In this document: piece after piece, positions 27,530-38,669 of the stretch
How positions within the stretch are numbered: position 1 is the first letter of the stretch
Layout of the letters: each line of letters begins with the position of its first letter
Source: Massilia sp. YIM B02769
GTDB taxonomy: Bacteria > Pseudomonadota > Gammaproteobacteria > Burkholderiales > Burkholderiaceae_D
Assembly (NCBI RefSeq): GCF_030411995.1
Contig: NZ_JASNRC010000010.1
Coordinates: forward strand, 186,001-250,000
Direction: 5' to 3'
DNA length: 64,000 bases
The notes under the pieces: model-generated
Database searches by the model: none
What the model saw: the letters and a program-made list of their open reading frames with translations, nothing else
What the model was told of the DNA's origin: nothing
Program-made: the position numbers and the translations under genes

Positions 27530-27579
27530 AAGGGCGGTATGCATGCCGCCCGGGCAGGATGGGTCAAGTACCGCCTGGA

Positions 27580-30150
27580 TTACTCGGCGCTGGTGGCGGG
27601 CACGAGGATGTCGCGGTTGCCGTTCGACTGCATTGGTGACACCACGCCGCTCTGCTCCATTTGCTCGAGCAGGCGCGCGGCGCGGTTGTAGCCGATGCGC
27701 AGGTGGCGCTGGACCAGCGAGATCGAGGCGCGGCGGTTCTTCAGCACGACCTGTACTGCCTGGTCGTACATGGCGTCGGACTCGCCGCCGCCTTCGCCGG
27801 CCGCGGCATCGCCGCCGGCGCCGCCCTCTTCCAGCGTGCCGCCTTCCAGGATGCCTTCAATGTAATTCGGCTCGCCCATCGATTGAAGATGTTTTACAAC
27901 TCGATGCACTTCGTCGTCCGAGACAAAGGCGCCGTGCACGCGCACCGGCAGGCCGGTGCCCGGCGGCATGTACAGCATGTCGCCCATGCCGAGCAGGGTT
28001 TCGGCGCCCATCTGGTCGAGAATCGTGCGCGAGTCGATCTTCGAGCTCACCTGGAACGCGATACGGGTCGGGATGTTTGCCTTGATCAGGCCGGTAATCA
28101 CGTCGACCGACGGACGCTGGGTCGCGAGGATCAGGTGGATCCCGGCGGCACGCGCCTTCTGGGCGATACGGGCGATCAGTTCTTCCACCTTCTTGCCGAC
28201 CACCATCATCAGGTCGGCCAGTTCGTCGATGATGATGACGATCGTCGGCAGCTTTTCCAGCGGCTCGGGATTGTCGGGCATGATCGAGAACGGGTTCGGG
28301 ATGTGTTCTTCGCGCTTCGCTGCTTCCGCAATCTTGGCGTTGTAGCCGGCCAGGTTACGCACGCCCAGTTTGGACATTAACTTGTAGCGGCGCTCCATCT
28401 CGTTCACGGCCCAGTTCAGGGCGTGGCCGGCCTGGCGCATGTCGGTCACGACCGGCGCCAGCAGGTGCGGGATGCCTTCGTACACCGACATTTCCAGCAT
28501 CTTCGGGTCGATCAGGATCAGGCGCACGTCCGCCGGGTCGGATTTATAGAGCAGCGACAGGATGGTGGCGTTGATGCCCACCGACTTGCCGGAGCCAGTG
28601 GTGCCCGCCACCAGCAGGTGCGGCATCTTGGCGAGATCGGCCACCACCGGCTTGCCGGCAATGTCCTTGCCCAGCGCCACCGTCAGGTTCGAGGCGGAGT
28701 CGTTGTAGACCTTGGAGCCGACGATTTCCGTCAGGCGCACGATCTGGCGCTTCGGGTTCGGCAGTTCGAGTGCCATGTAGTTCTTGCCCGGAATGGTCTC
28801 GACCACGCGGATCGAGGTCAGCGACAGCGAACGCGCCAGGTCGCGCGCCAGGTTCACGATCTGGCTGCCCTTCACGCCGGTGGCCGGCTCGATTTCGTAG
28901 CGCGTGACGACCGGGCCCGGATAGGCGGCCACGACCGCGGCCTCGACGCCGAAGTCCGAGAGCTTCTTCTCGATCAGGCGGCTGGTGAATTCCAGCACGT
29001 CGACGGCCACGGTTTCCTGGACCGGCGGCGCCTCGTCCAGCAGGGCCAGCGGCGGCAGGGTCGAGTCGCCCGGCAAGTCGCGGAACAGCGGGGTCTGCTG
29101 CTCCTTGACCGCGCGCTCGCCTTTCGGCACCGACATCATTTGCGGTTCGATCTTGATCGGCGGCAGGCTCGGCTCGGCGCCCGCGGCTGGCGCCGCCGGC
29201 GCGCGCGGCGGCTTGGCGGCCGGGGCGCTGCTCGAGAAGTCCTCGTCCAGGTCGATATAGGCCGGCACCTCGTCGTCCGGCTCCAGGCGCGGCTCCTTCA
29301 GCGCAGGACGCGCCGGCGCCGACGCGGGCGCTTTGCTCAGTTCCAGCTGCGGCTCGGCGCGCACGCTTGGCGCCGGGTGCTTCTCGACATGCTTTGCCCG
29401 TTCGGTCACCACGACTTCGTCGCGCTTGACGGCCGCGGCTTCGCCCTGGCGGCGGTCTTCGCGGTCTTCCACGCGCAGGCGGAACCAGCCCAGCGCGCCC
29501 TCGACCGTCTCGCCGATGCGCTCGGCCACGGCCAGCCACGACACCTGGAAGAACAGCGAAAAGCCCAGGCCAAACAGCAGCAGCAGGAGCAGGGTCGCGC
29601 CGGTAAAGCCGAAAGCCACCTGCGACGCATGGCCGAGCAATTGCCCAAGCACGCCGCCCGGGGCGCGCGGCAGGTCGACGTCCCAGGACCACATGCGCAG
29701 GTATTCCAGGCCGACGCTGCCGGCGAACATCAGGCCGAAGCCGATCCAGCGGATGATGAATTCGTCCTGGTGTTCGGGTTCGCGCGGAGCCGGGTCGGTA
29801 TCCTTCAGGCGCCGGTAGCCGCGCCAGACGGCGCGCATGAACAGCACGCCCCACCACCAGGCGGAGAAGCCGAAGATGAACAGCATCAGGTCGGCCAGCC
29901 AGGCGCCGGCCTTGCCGCCCAAATTGGCGATGGCCGGCACGGTGTTCGCGTGCGACCAGCCCGGATCGGCCTTGTTGTAGCTCAGCAGGATCAGGACGAA
30001 ATACAGGAAGGCGACCGCCAGGGCGATCCAGCGCGCTTCCAGCAGCAGGCGCGCAAGCCTGCCCGGCAGCGGGGCGCGGGCGGCCGTGTTGCGGGGGACG
30101 TTCGAGGGAGGGGCGGAACTCTTCTTGCTCATGCTGCGTGGTGCATTCAT
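27580..30150 (-). CDS. ftsK: DNA translocase FtsK
   Basis: About 856 residues. FtsK anchors at the division septum and pumps DNA to resolve chromosome dimers with XerCD. Seen: four to five N-terminal membrane helices ([18 protein letters not shown] and others, residues about 30-210), a Pro/Ala-rich linker shorter than in E. coli, the motor domain with Walker [13 protein letters not shown] near residue 517 and Walker [12 protein letters not shown], and the C-terminal gamma winged helix ([20 protein letters not shown] to [17 protein letters not shown]) that reads KOPS sites. The start is uncertain: ATG 30150 and ATG 30132 are both possible and neither has a ribosome site. It is divergent from trxB. 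Confidence 0.96.
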   Translation of the reverse strand: MNAPRSMSKKSSAPPSNVPRNTAARAPLPGRLARLLLEARWIALAVAFLYFVLILLSYNKADPGWSHANTVPAIANLGGKAGAWLADLMLFIFGFSAWWWGVLFMRAVWRGYRRLKDTDPAPREPEHQDEFIIRWIGFGLMFAGSVGLEYLRMWSWDVDLPRAPGGVLGQLLGHASQVAFGFTGATLLLLLLFGLGFSLFFQVSWLAVAERIGETVEGALGWFRLRVEDREDRRQGEAAAVKRDEVVVTERAKHVEKHPAPSVRAEPQLELSKAPASAPARPALKEPRLEPDDEVPAYIDLDEDFSSSAPAAKPPRAPAAPAAGAEPSLPPIKIEPQMMSVPKGERAVKEQQTPLFRDLPGDSTLPPLALLDEAPPVQETVAVDVLEFTSRLIEKKLSDFGVEAAVVAAYPGPVVTRYEIEPATGVKGSQIVNLARDLARSLSLTSIRVVETIPGKNYMALELPNPKRQIVRLTEIVGSKVYNDSASNLTVALGKDIAGKPVVADLAKMPHLLVAGTTGSGKSVGINATILSLLYKSDPADVRLILIDPKMLEMSVYEGIPHLLAPVVTDMRQAGHALNWAVNEMERRYKLMSKLGVRNLAGYNAKIAEAAKREEHIPNPFSIMPDNPEPLEKLPTIVIIIDELADLMMVVGKKVEELIARIAQKARAAGIHLILATQRPSVDVITGLIKANIPTRIAFQVSSKIDSRTILDQMGAETLLGMGDMLYMPPGTGLPVRVHGAFVSDDEVHRVVKHLQSMGEPNYIEGILEGGTLEEGGAGGDAAAGEGGGESDAMYDQAVQVVLKNRRASISLVQRHLRIGYNRAARLLEQMEQSGVVSPMQSNGNRDILVPATSAE

Positions 30151-30232
30151 CTTCGCGATTGCGGAATCCATCCATTCTAAGGCATATATTGCCGAGACGG
30201 CCTCATCATTCATGCTTGTGCGCATCATCGTC

Positions 30233-30238
30233 TATAAT
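30233..30238 (+). promoter_or_regulatory. -10 box of trxB
   Basis: A perfect TATAAT, with TTCATG 18 bases upstream as a weak -35, about 110 bases before the trxB start in the region divergent from ftsK. Confidence 0.55.
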
Positions 30239-30295
30239 CGGCGTTGTATTCGGCGTCGAAACGACAACGATTTTGCTGGATGCGGCCGGCCTTGA

Positions 30296-31306
<1,011 letters not shown>

Positions 31307-31318
31307 CCGGTAGCGACG

Positions 31319-31987
31319 ATGGCGGGCATGAAGGACTTTGCCGACCTCAAATCCTTGCGCGACCAGCTCAAGGAAGAAGAGCGCCTGCGCGCCATCGAAC
31401 AGGCCGCACGCGAGCGGCGCGAACGCATCGCGCGCGAGCGTGCCGTGGAGTTCCGCGGCGCCATGGAAGGCGTCACCAAGCTGCCGGAGTCCGACCGCTA
31501 CGTCTACCGCCCCGTGCAGGAAGCCCTGCTGCGCGCCACGCCGGAACAGCGCAGGCTGAGCCAGGAGGAAGACGACGCCCTGGTGCTGCAGGAATCGCTG
31601 TCGGACCTGTTCGACGTCGACGGCCTGCTCGACGACGATCCGACCCTCAGCTATGCGCGCGAAGGCGTCGGTCCCGATGTGGTGAAAAAGCTGCGCAAGC
31701 GCCATTGGCCGGTGCAGGACGAACTCGACCTGCACGGCATGACGCGCGACACCGCACGCGGCCAGGTGGGCGACTTCATCCGCCGCAGCATGCGCCGCGG
31801 AGTGCGCTGCGTGCGCATCATTCACGGCATCGGTTATGGCTCGCCGGGCGGCGAACCGGTGCTGCGCTCGGTGGTGCACAGCTGGCTGGTGCAGAAGGAC
31901 GAAGTCGTCGCCTTCTGCGTGGCGAACCGCGCCGACGGCGGCAACGGCGCCCTGGTCGTGCTGCTCAAGCCCGCCCTGGATCGCTGA
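31319..31987 (+). CDS. Smr-domain protein
   Basis: 222 residues. The N-terminal half is a charged helix (LRDQLKEEERLRAIEQAARE), and the C-terminal half from about residue 138 is an Smr domain, the small MutS-related nuclease fold. Seen: the LDLHGMTRDTA motif, VRIIHGIGYGSPGGEPVLRSVV (containing the HGxG motif) and the VVAFCVANRADGGNGALVVLL tail. Proteins of this type (YdaL/SmrA-like) can nick DNA or cut mRNA on collided ribosomes. Activity here is not shown. It follows trxB closely. Confidence 0.9.
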   Translation: MAGMKDFADLKSLRDQLKEEERLRAIEQAARERRERIARERAVEFRGAMEGVTKLPESDRYVYRPVQEALLRATPEQRRLSQEEDDALVLQESLSDLFDVDGLLDDDPTLSYAREGVGPDVVKKLRKRHWPVQDELDLHGMTRDTARGQVGDFIRRSMRRGVRCVRIIHGIGYGSPGGEPVLRSVVHSWLVQKDEVVAFCVANRADGGNGALVVLLKPALDR

Positions 31988-32159
31988 CTATGCTGACCGG
32001 CACTCGGTCTGACACTGCATTGTGTCAAAATTGCGTCATCTTTCACGATTCGTCCATTTTGATAACCACTTGAAACAATCCAGTGCGCTCTGCCTTCGAT
32101 TCGCGTTGTAAAATGCGCGCGTAGCTGTCCAGCCCCCCCCTAAGATAGAAGGGAATACA

Positions 32160-34391
32160 TTGAAGTCGATTGCGGCCGTCCCGATGCCTGTCCCTGCCCA
32201 GGTCGACCTGGCCAACTGCGCAGAAGAGCCCATCCACGTTCCAGGATCGATCCAGCCGCATGGCTTCCTCCTGTTCATGGATGCGCAAGGGCGCGTCGAA
32301 GGCTGGAGCGCGAATGTGCCCGCCGAGCTGATGGCGGCGCTCGAACTCGGCCGTCCGTACACCGAACTTCCCCTGCCCCCCGCCTGCGCCGAGCTGATCG
32401 ACGAATGTGCCGGCGCGCTCGCCGACTGCGAATGCGCGCCCATGGTGGTGGCGGTCACGGTTGATGGCCGCGGCTACGACGCCATCGTGCATGGCGCCGG
32501 TACGCGCATCGTGGCCGAATTCGAATCGCGCGACGTGCCGGCCGACGAAGTCGCTTTGTTCGCCGTGCGCGCACACAGCTCGATCGAGCGCGTGCGGCGC
32601 CAGCGCAGCATCGACGGCCTGCTGGAGACGGCGGTGCGCCAGGTGCGCGATTTCACCGGCTTCGACCGCGTGATGGCCTACCGCTTCCGCGAGGACGACA
32701 GCGGCGACGTGGTGGCCGAGGCGCGCCGCGACGACCTGGTGCCCTACCTCGGCCAGCGCTACCCGGCCGGCGACATCCCGGCGCAGGCGCGCCGTCTGTA
32801 CGTGCTGAACACCCTGCGCATGATCGCCGACATCGGCTATACGCCGGTGCCGCTGCTCGGCGCGCCGGGCGGCGCACCGCTCGACATGAGCTTCGGCGTG
32901 CTGCGCAGCGTCTCGCCGATCCACGTCGAATACCTGCAGAACATGGGCATACACGCGTCGATGAGCGTGTCGATCGTGATCAACGGCCGCCTCTGGGGCC
33001 TGATCGCCTGCCACCACATGACGCCGAAGCGCGTGCCGCATGCGATCCGCATGGCGGCTGACGTGCTGGCCCAGGTCATGGCCTCGACCGTGCAAAGCAT
33101 CGAGGCACGCGCCGACGCCGAACTGGTGGAGCAGTCGGCGCGCGTGCGCACCGCCCTGGTCGAGTCGCTGCTGATCGACGAAGAGCCGCTCGACGCCCTG
33201 GCCCACCACGCCGGGGCCCTGCTGGCGGCAACCCGCTCGCAGGCCCTGGTGGCGGTCCACAACGGCAAGGTCTTCAGCCACGGTCCGATCGAGCGCGACA
33301 TCGCCGAAGCCATCGTGCGCGCGCTGCCGGCGGAAGCGAGCGACATCCTTACCTACGATGCGCTGGACGAATGGCCGCTGGTGGCGCAGGCCAGCCTGGG
33401 AAAGTGGGTCGGCCTGCTGGCCCTGCCCTTCGATCCGCCCGGCGGCGGCTGGTGCCTGCTGCTGCGCACCGAGCAGATCGAACACGTGTCCTGGGGCGGC
33501 CGTCCGGAAAAGACCACCCGGTACGGCCCGCTGGGCGCGCGCCTGACCCCGCGCGGTTCCTTCGACGCCTGGCATGAAACCGTGCTTGGCCGCTCGCACC
33601 CGTGGGAAGCAGCGGTGCTGGAAAATGCGCGCCTGACCCAATCGGAGCTGCTGCGCGCCTCGAACGCACGGCGCGCCCAGACCGAGTCTACGCGTGCCCA
33701 GTTGCTGGCCATGCTGGGACACGACCTGCGCGATCCGCTGCACTCGATCAACATGGCCGGCACCCTGATCGAACGCGGCAGCACGCAGTCGACCCTGGGA
33801 CGGCGCATCCAGTCGTCCAGCAACCGCATGCAGCGCCTGATCGGGCAAGTGCTCGACATGAGCCGCATCGACGGCGGCATGGGCCTGGGCATGACGCTGG
33901 CGCCGCTCGACGTGTCGGCGCTGGTGGACGACGTGATCGACGAGTCGCGCATGGCCTATCCGACCATCGACTACGTGTTCGCCAATCCGGGCCCGGTCTT
34001 CGTGCGCGCCGACGGCGGGCGCCTGGCCCAGGTGCTGACCAACTTGCTGAGCAACGCACGCCACCACGGCGAAGTCGGCCGGCCGATCGTGGCCAGCCTG
34101 GCCAGCGAACATGGCTGGGCCGAGCTGACGGTGTCGAATGCGGGCGCGCCGATTGCGCCGGACGTGGCGGCATCGCTGTTCAATCCTTTCAAGCGCACCT
34201 CGCTGCACAACCCGCGCAATCGCACCGGCATGGGCCTGGGGCTGTACATCGCGGCGCAGATCGTGCGCGAGCACGAGGGCGAGATCGCCTACCGCTATCA
34301 GGACAGCCAAATAAGCGGGCAGGCCGGCGGCCAGGTGATCTTCAGCGTGCGCCTGCCGCTGGCGGAAATGGAACGCGCCGGCCCGACCTGA
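32160..34391 (+). CDS. bphP: bacteriophytochrome histidine kinase
   Basis: 743 residues: PAS-GAF-PHY sensor, then HisKA and HATPase. The biliverdin-binding Cys20 is present in LANCAEEPIHVPGSIQPHG. The GAF domain carries YPAGDIPAQARRLY (usual form PASDIP; here Ser is Gly) and CHHMTPKRVP with the chromophore-contacting His. The PHY tongue has WGGRPEKTT and LTPRGSFDAWH (PRxSF). The kinase has GHDLRDPLHSI with phosphoacceptor His near residue 521, an N box LTNLLSNARHHGE, and GMGLGLYIAAQIV. It should sense red/far-red light in the cytoplasm. The TTG start at 32160 follows GAAGGG by six bases. No heme oxygenase or response regulator is adjacent. Confidence 0.93.
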   Translation: MKSIAAVPMPVPAQVDLANCAEEPIHVPGSIQPHGFLLFMDAQGRVEGWSANVPAELMAALELGRPYTELPLPPACAELIDECAGALADCECAPMVVAVTVDGRGYDAIVHGAGTRIVAEFESRDVPADEVALFAVRAHSSIERVRRQRSIDGLLETAVRQVRDFTGFDRVMAYRFREDDSGDVVAEARRDDLVPYLGQRYPAGDIPAQARRLYVLNTLRMIADIGYTPVPLLGAPGGAPLDMSFGVLRSVSPIHVEYLQNMGIHASMSVSIVINGRLWGLIACHHMTPKRVPHAIRMAADVLAQVMASTVQSIEARADAELVEQSARVRTALVESLLIDEEPLDALAHHAGALLAATRSQALVAVHNGKVFSHGPIERDIAEAIVRALPAEASDILTYDALDEWPLVAQASLGKWVGLLALPFDPPGGGWCLLLRTEQIEHVSWGGRPEKTTRYGPLGARLTPRGSFDAWHETVLGRSHPWEAAVLENARLTQSELLRASNARRAQTESTRAQLLAMLGHDLRDPLHSINMAGTLIERGSTQSTLGRRIQSSSNRMQRLIGQVLDMSRIDGGMGLGMTLAPLDVSALVDDVIDESRMAYPTIDYVFANPGPVFVRADGGRLAQVLTNLLSNARHHGEVGRPIVASLASEHGWAELTVSNAGAPIAPDVAASLFNPFKRTSLHNPRNRTGMGLGLYIAAQIVREHEGEIAYRYQDSQISGQAGGQVIFSVRLPLAEMERAGPT

Positions 34392-34536
34392 GCCGGCGGC
34401 ACTTCAGCGAGATAACTTGCTCGATCTCCGTCCGAAATAGGAATTGGCAAAGTCTGCGAACCGGACTAAATAGAGTCGATTTGCATGCCGGAGATCGGGA
34501 AATTTGCGTGTCGAGTAAATCAGCACGCCATCTTCC

Positions 34537-35169
34537 TTATTTCGAAGACTTACGCCGGCGCACGCCGCTGACGAGGCCAGCCGCGCCACAGATGAATAGC
34601 GCAAGACTAGTAGGTTCGGGAATCGCATTGAGTTTCGGAGCGATGTGATTGACGCCGTCTAAATAATAACCGTCACCATAGGCCAAAGAAGTATCAAGAA
34701 GGTCGGCATAGCCAGCTGACAAAGGCGAGCCGGATACTGTCCCGCTAAAGTAGTGAGTAACTGGTTTGAGTTCGTCCGCCCAATCGGGCCACGTAAAATC
34801 TTCAACTGCTGTGAAATACGAGGTGAAGCTATAAGTGCCCGGAGTCTGCGTAGCCGAGAAATTGAACGAAATCTCACTATAGTATGCCTCCGATCGTGCA
34901 TCGTATACGCCGAATCGGGTTGGTCCCTGATTGTTGTAGCGTGCCTGTGCCCACATAACGTTGCCGTAATGCATGCCAGGTTGCATGGAGTGTGAAATCT
35001 GCGACGAGCGAATGATAAACGTGTAGGCAGCAATGGAAAGATCTTCGTCATTCTGGATAAAGTACCCGGAAAGCCTGTCGTCGCCAGCAATGTCATACAT
35101 TGTGTAGCTGGCCGATGCGTTTAGTGAAAACAAAGCCGTAGCGGCGAGTGCAATAACATTCTTCATCAT
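34537..35169 (-). CDS. PEP-CTERM sorted exported protein
   Basis: 210 residues with signal peptide MMKNVIALAATALFSLNASA and a C-terminal sorting signal: IPEPTSLALFICGAAGLVSG then RRRKSSK (Pro-Glu-Pro, membrane helix, basic tail). Exosortase is expected to cut this signal and release or anchor the protein outside; no exosortase gene is in the window. The body is Tyr/Ser-rich with no known domain (TMYDIAGDDRLSGYFIQ, then beta strands). The start ATG 35169 has AGGGA seven bases upstream. The gene and its flanks are much richer in A+T than the neighbours, suggesting recent transfer. Confidence 0.85.
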   Translation of the reverse strand: MMKNVIALAATALFSLNASASYTMYDIAGDDRLSGYFIQNDEDLSIAAYTFIIRSSQISHSMQPGMHYGNVMWAQARYNNQGPTRFGVYDARSEAYYSEISFNFSATQTPGTYSFTSYFTAVEDFTWPDWADELKPVTHYFSGTVSGSPLSAGYADLLDTSLAYGDGYYLDGVNHIAPKLNAIPEPTSLALFICGAAGLVSGVRRRKSSK

Positions 35170-35481
35170 GGTCGAATCCCTAGTTTTGTAAGTAACGCCT
35201 TGGATAAGCAATCACCGTGCCTGATAGAAACTCTTCAATGAATCAAACCCTTACAAGCTTATAAACTACATCACCGTCTAACGTGTAAAAATTCTCGACT
35301 AAAATACGTGTGATCAATGTGGCTCGTTACGTATCTGAATCGACACAAAAAGAACATTTCAAGCAAGTTATTCGGCAAATATTCTTAAGCACAGCCTGCA
35401 CACGCACTCCGCACGCAGCGTCCTATCGCTTTAAGCTGTTGGCATGTTAGGCTAGCAACTTACCAACAGCCCAGTGCATGC
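35170..35481. other. AT-rich stretch without genes
   Basis: 312 bases with low GC between the PEP-CTERM gene and the TRIC gene. It must hold both promoters. Several TAAAAT-like boxes are present (for example near 35300), none with a clear -35. No gene, repeat or terminator was recognised. Together with 34392-34536 it forms the edges of the AT-rich patch. Confidence 0.6.
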
Positions 35482-36090
35482 ATGACCCTCATCAAGTTCA
35501 TCGAAATCGTGGCAATCCTGGTCGGCGCCTTTTCCGGTTTCATCGAAGCGCGCCGCAAGCGCATGGACCTGGTGGGAGTATTCACGGTGGCCTTCATCGC
35601 CGCATTTGGCGGCGGCACGCTGCGCGACATTCTGCTCGACCGCCGTCCGCTGTTCTGGGTCACGCACCAGGAATACGCGATCGCCATCTTCGTGCTGGCC
35701 TTGATCGCCTCTCCTCTGATCCGCACGCTGCGCCACATGGTGTCGGAACGCCTGATCGTGATCGCCGACGCCGTGGGACTGGGCTTGTTCTCGATTGCCG
35801 GCACCTCGGCCGCGCTGGACGCCAACATGCCGATCTTCATCGCCTCGATGATGGGCGTGATCACGGGGATCTTCGGCGGTGTGCTGCGCGACATCGTCTG
35901 CAACGAAGTGCCGATGGTGTTCAGGGACGGCAAGCCGTATGCCCTGTGCGCCTTCCTCGGCAACTGGATGTTCCTGATGATGGGGCTATACACCGACCTG
36001 TCGCACGACTTCGCGCTGTGGACGAGCGCGCTGTTCATCAGTGCGCTGCGCCTGATCACCTGGAAGTTCGATATCCAGATGGGACGGTAG
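35482..36090 (+). CDS. TRIC/UPF0126-family membrane protein
   Basis: 202 residues, seven predicted membrane helices in two repeated halves. Each half has the Gly-rich family motif: FIAAFGGGTLRDILLDRRPLFW near residue 45 and GVITGIFGGVLRDIVCNEVP near residue 130. Bacterial members of this family (YicG-like) form trimeric cation channels related to the TRIC channels of animals. The physiological role in this host is unknown. The gene stands alone; an intergenic palindrome (36086-36110) overlaps its very end and includes the last bases of its stop region. Confidence 0.88.
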   Translation: MTLIKFIEIVAILVGAFSGFIEARRKRMDLVGVFTVAFIAAFGGGTLRDILLDRRPLFWVTHQEYAIAIFVLALIASPLIRTLRHMVSERLIVIADAVGLGLFSIAGTSAALDANMPIFIASMMGVITGIFGGVLRDIVCNEVPMVFRDGKPYALCAFLGNWMFLMMGLYTDLSHDFALWTSALFISALRLITWKFDIQMGR

Positions 36091-36110
36091 GGTGGGTTCT
36101 CGAACCCACC
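36086..36110. repeat. intergenic palindrome after the TRIC gene
   Basis: GGTAGGGTGGGTTC-TC-GAACCCACC, a copy with stem GGGTTC/GAACCC. It begins inside the last codons of the TRIC gene and lies before the convergent glnK gene end. Confidence 0.88.
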
Positions 36111-36126
36111 GTTGAAACGCGCCCTG

Positions 36127-36549
<423 letters not shown>

Positions 36550-36556
<7 letters not shown>

Positions 36557-38607
36557 GGAATCCTGGCCAGGTCGTCGAGCCAGACCGTCGCCTCGGAATC
36601 GCTCGGCGCGCGCCAGTCGCCGCGCGGCGACAGCGAACCGCCGTTGCCGACCTTCGGTCCGTTCGGCACGCAGCTGCGCTTGAACTGGCTGGTCTTGAAG
36701 AAGCGCCACAGGAAGATCCCGAGGTTGCGCTTGATCGCGGCCAGGTCGTATTCGTTGCGCGCACCGTGTTCGTCCGGCCAGCGCCCTTCCAGGCGCGAGC
36801 GCCAGGCGCTATAGGCCAGGAAGGCCACCTTGGTCGGCGCGAAGCCGTAGCGCAGGATGTAGTACAGATTGAAGTCCTGCAGCTCGTAGGGTCCGATTAC
36901 GCTTTCCGTCACCTGCGCCGGCTGCTCGTTGCCGTCTTCGCCGGTCTTGCCCGGCACCAGTTCCGGGCTGATCTCGGTGCCCAGGATGTTCAGCAGCACC
37001 TCGGCGCCGCCGGCCACCACCGATTCGGTTTCGGCCACCCAGCGCACCAGGTGGGCGATCAGGGTCTTCGGCACGCTGGCGTTCACGTTGTAGTGCGACA
37101 TGTGGTCGCCCACGCCATAGGTGCACCAGCCCAGCGCCAGCTCGGACAGGTCGCCGGTGCCGATCACGATCGCGCCCAGGTGGTTCGCGAGCCGGAACAG
37201 GTGGTTCGTGCGCTCGCCCGCCTGCACGTTTTCGAAGGTGATGTCGTACTGCTCCTTCCCTTCCGCGAACGGGTGCCCCAGGTCCTTCAGCATCTGGATG
37301 CAGCTCGGGCGGATGTCGATTTCCTGGGCCGAGCAGCCGACCACGCGCATCAGGTCGTGCGCCTGCTTCAGGGTGCGCCCGCTGGTGGCGAAGCCCGGCA
37401 TGGTATAGGCCAGGATGTTCGTGCGTGGCAGGCCGAGGCGGTCCATGGCTGCGGCGCACACCAGCAGCGCATGCGTGGAGTCCAGGCCGCCCGAGACGCC
37501 GATCACCACTTTCTGGATGCCGCTCGACGACAGGCGCTGGATCAGGGCCTGCACCTGGATGTTGTAGACCTCGGTGCAGCGCTCGTCGCGCAAGGCGCGG
37601 TCGGCCGGCACGTAGGGGAAGCGTTCGATCTCGCGATTCAGGAGAAGCGTGCGCTCCAGCGGCAGCGCCAATTCGAAGCGCTGCACGCGGAACTTGCTCA
37701 CCTCGGCCCCATGGCGCGCCGCCGACTGGGCAAAGGTGGTGGCGCGCATGCGCTCCTGCGACAGGCGTTCCAGGTCGACGTCGGCGAAGATGATGTGCGA
37801 CTCGTCGAGGAAGCGCGGCGACTCGGCCAGCAATTCTCCCTTTTCGTAGATGATGGCCTGGCCGTCCCAGGCCATGTCGGTGGTCGACTCGCCGCGTCCG
37901 GCCGAGGTGTAGAGGTAGGCCGCCATGCAGCGCGCCGACTGCTGGCTCACCAGCTGGTGGCGGTAGGTGCTTTTTCCCACCAAAACGTTCGAGGCCGACA
38001 GATTCACCAGCACGGTGGCGCCGGCCATCGCCGCGAACGAGGACGGCGGCACCGGCACCCAGACGTCTTCGCAGATCTCGACGTGGAAGCGCAGCAGCGG
38101 CAGGTTCTCGACCTCGAACACCTGGTTCGCACCGAAAGGAATCATTTCGCCGAACAGCTCGACGTAATCGACATTCGCGCTGTCGGCGTTCGAGAACTGG
38201 CGCGATTCGTAGAATTCGCCGTAGTTCGGCAGGAAGCTTTTCGGCACCAGGCCGAGCACGCGGCCGTTCGCGACCACCGCCGCACAATTGAACAGCTGGT
38301 GATTGACCCGTAGCGGCAGGCCCACTACCATCGCCAGGGGCAGCGAGGTCGAAGCCTCGACCACGGCGGCCAGGGCCGCTTCGCAGGCATCGAGCAGCGC
38401 GCGCTGGTGGAACAAGTCTTCGCAGCTGTAGGCCGACAGGCCCAGCTCCGGAAACGCAACCAGGGCCGCGCCTTCGTCGGCCGCCTGGCGCGCCAGCGCG
38501 AGGGTCTGTTCGACGTTGTAGGCCGGGTCGGCGATGCGGCAACGCGGGATGGCAACCGCCACGCGGGCGAACTGGTGCGAGTAGAGGTTATAGAATGGCT
38601 TGTTCAT
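36550..38607 (-). CDS. nadE: glutamine-dependent NAD+ synthetase
   Basis: 685 residues, two enzymes in one chain. The N-terminal nitrilase-type glutaminase domain (about 20-310) releases ammonia; its Glu-Lys-Cys triad lies in [26 protein letters not shown] and [12 protein letters not shown]. The C-terminal domain makes NAD+ from its deamido precursor and ATP; the pyrophosphatase loop [19 protein letters not shown] is intact. The ATG at 38607 begins the family-like [13 protein letters not shown]. Residues upstream to 38643 do not fit. The gene is divergent from the acetyltransferase-like gene, whose longest reading overlaps it by 13 bases. Confidence 0.96.
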
Positions 38608-38669
38608 CTCGTGGTCTTTCGCATGGCAAGTCATCTTTCTCATCGTATCGAAGCAATCTGGACGTCATC

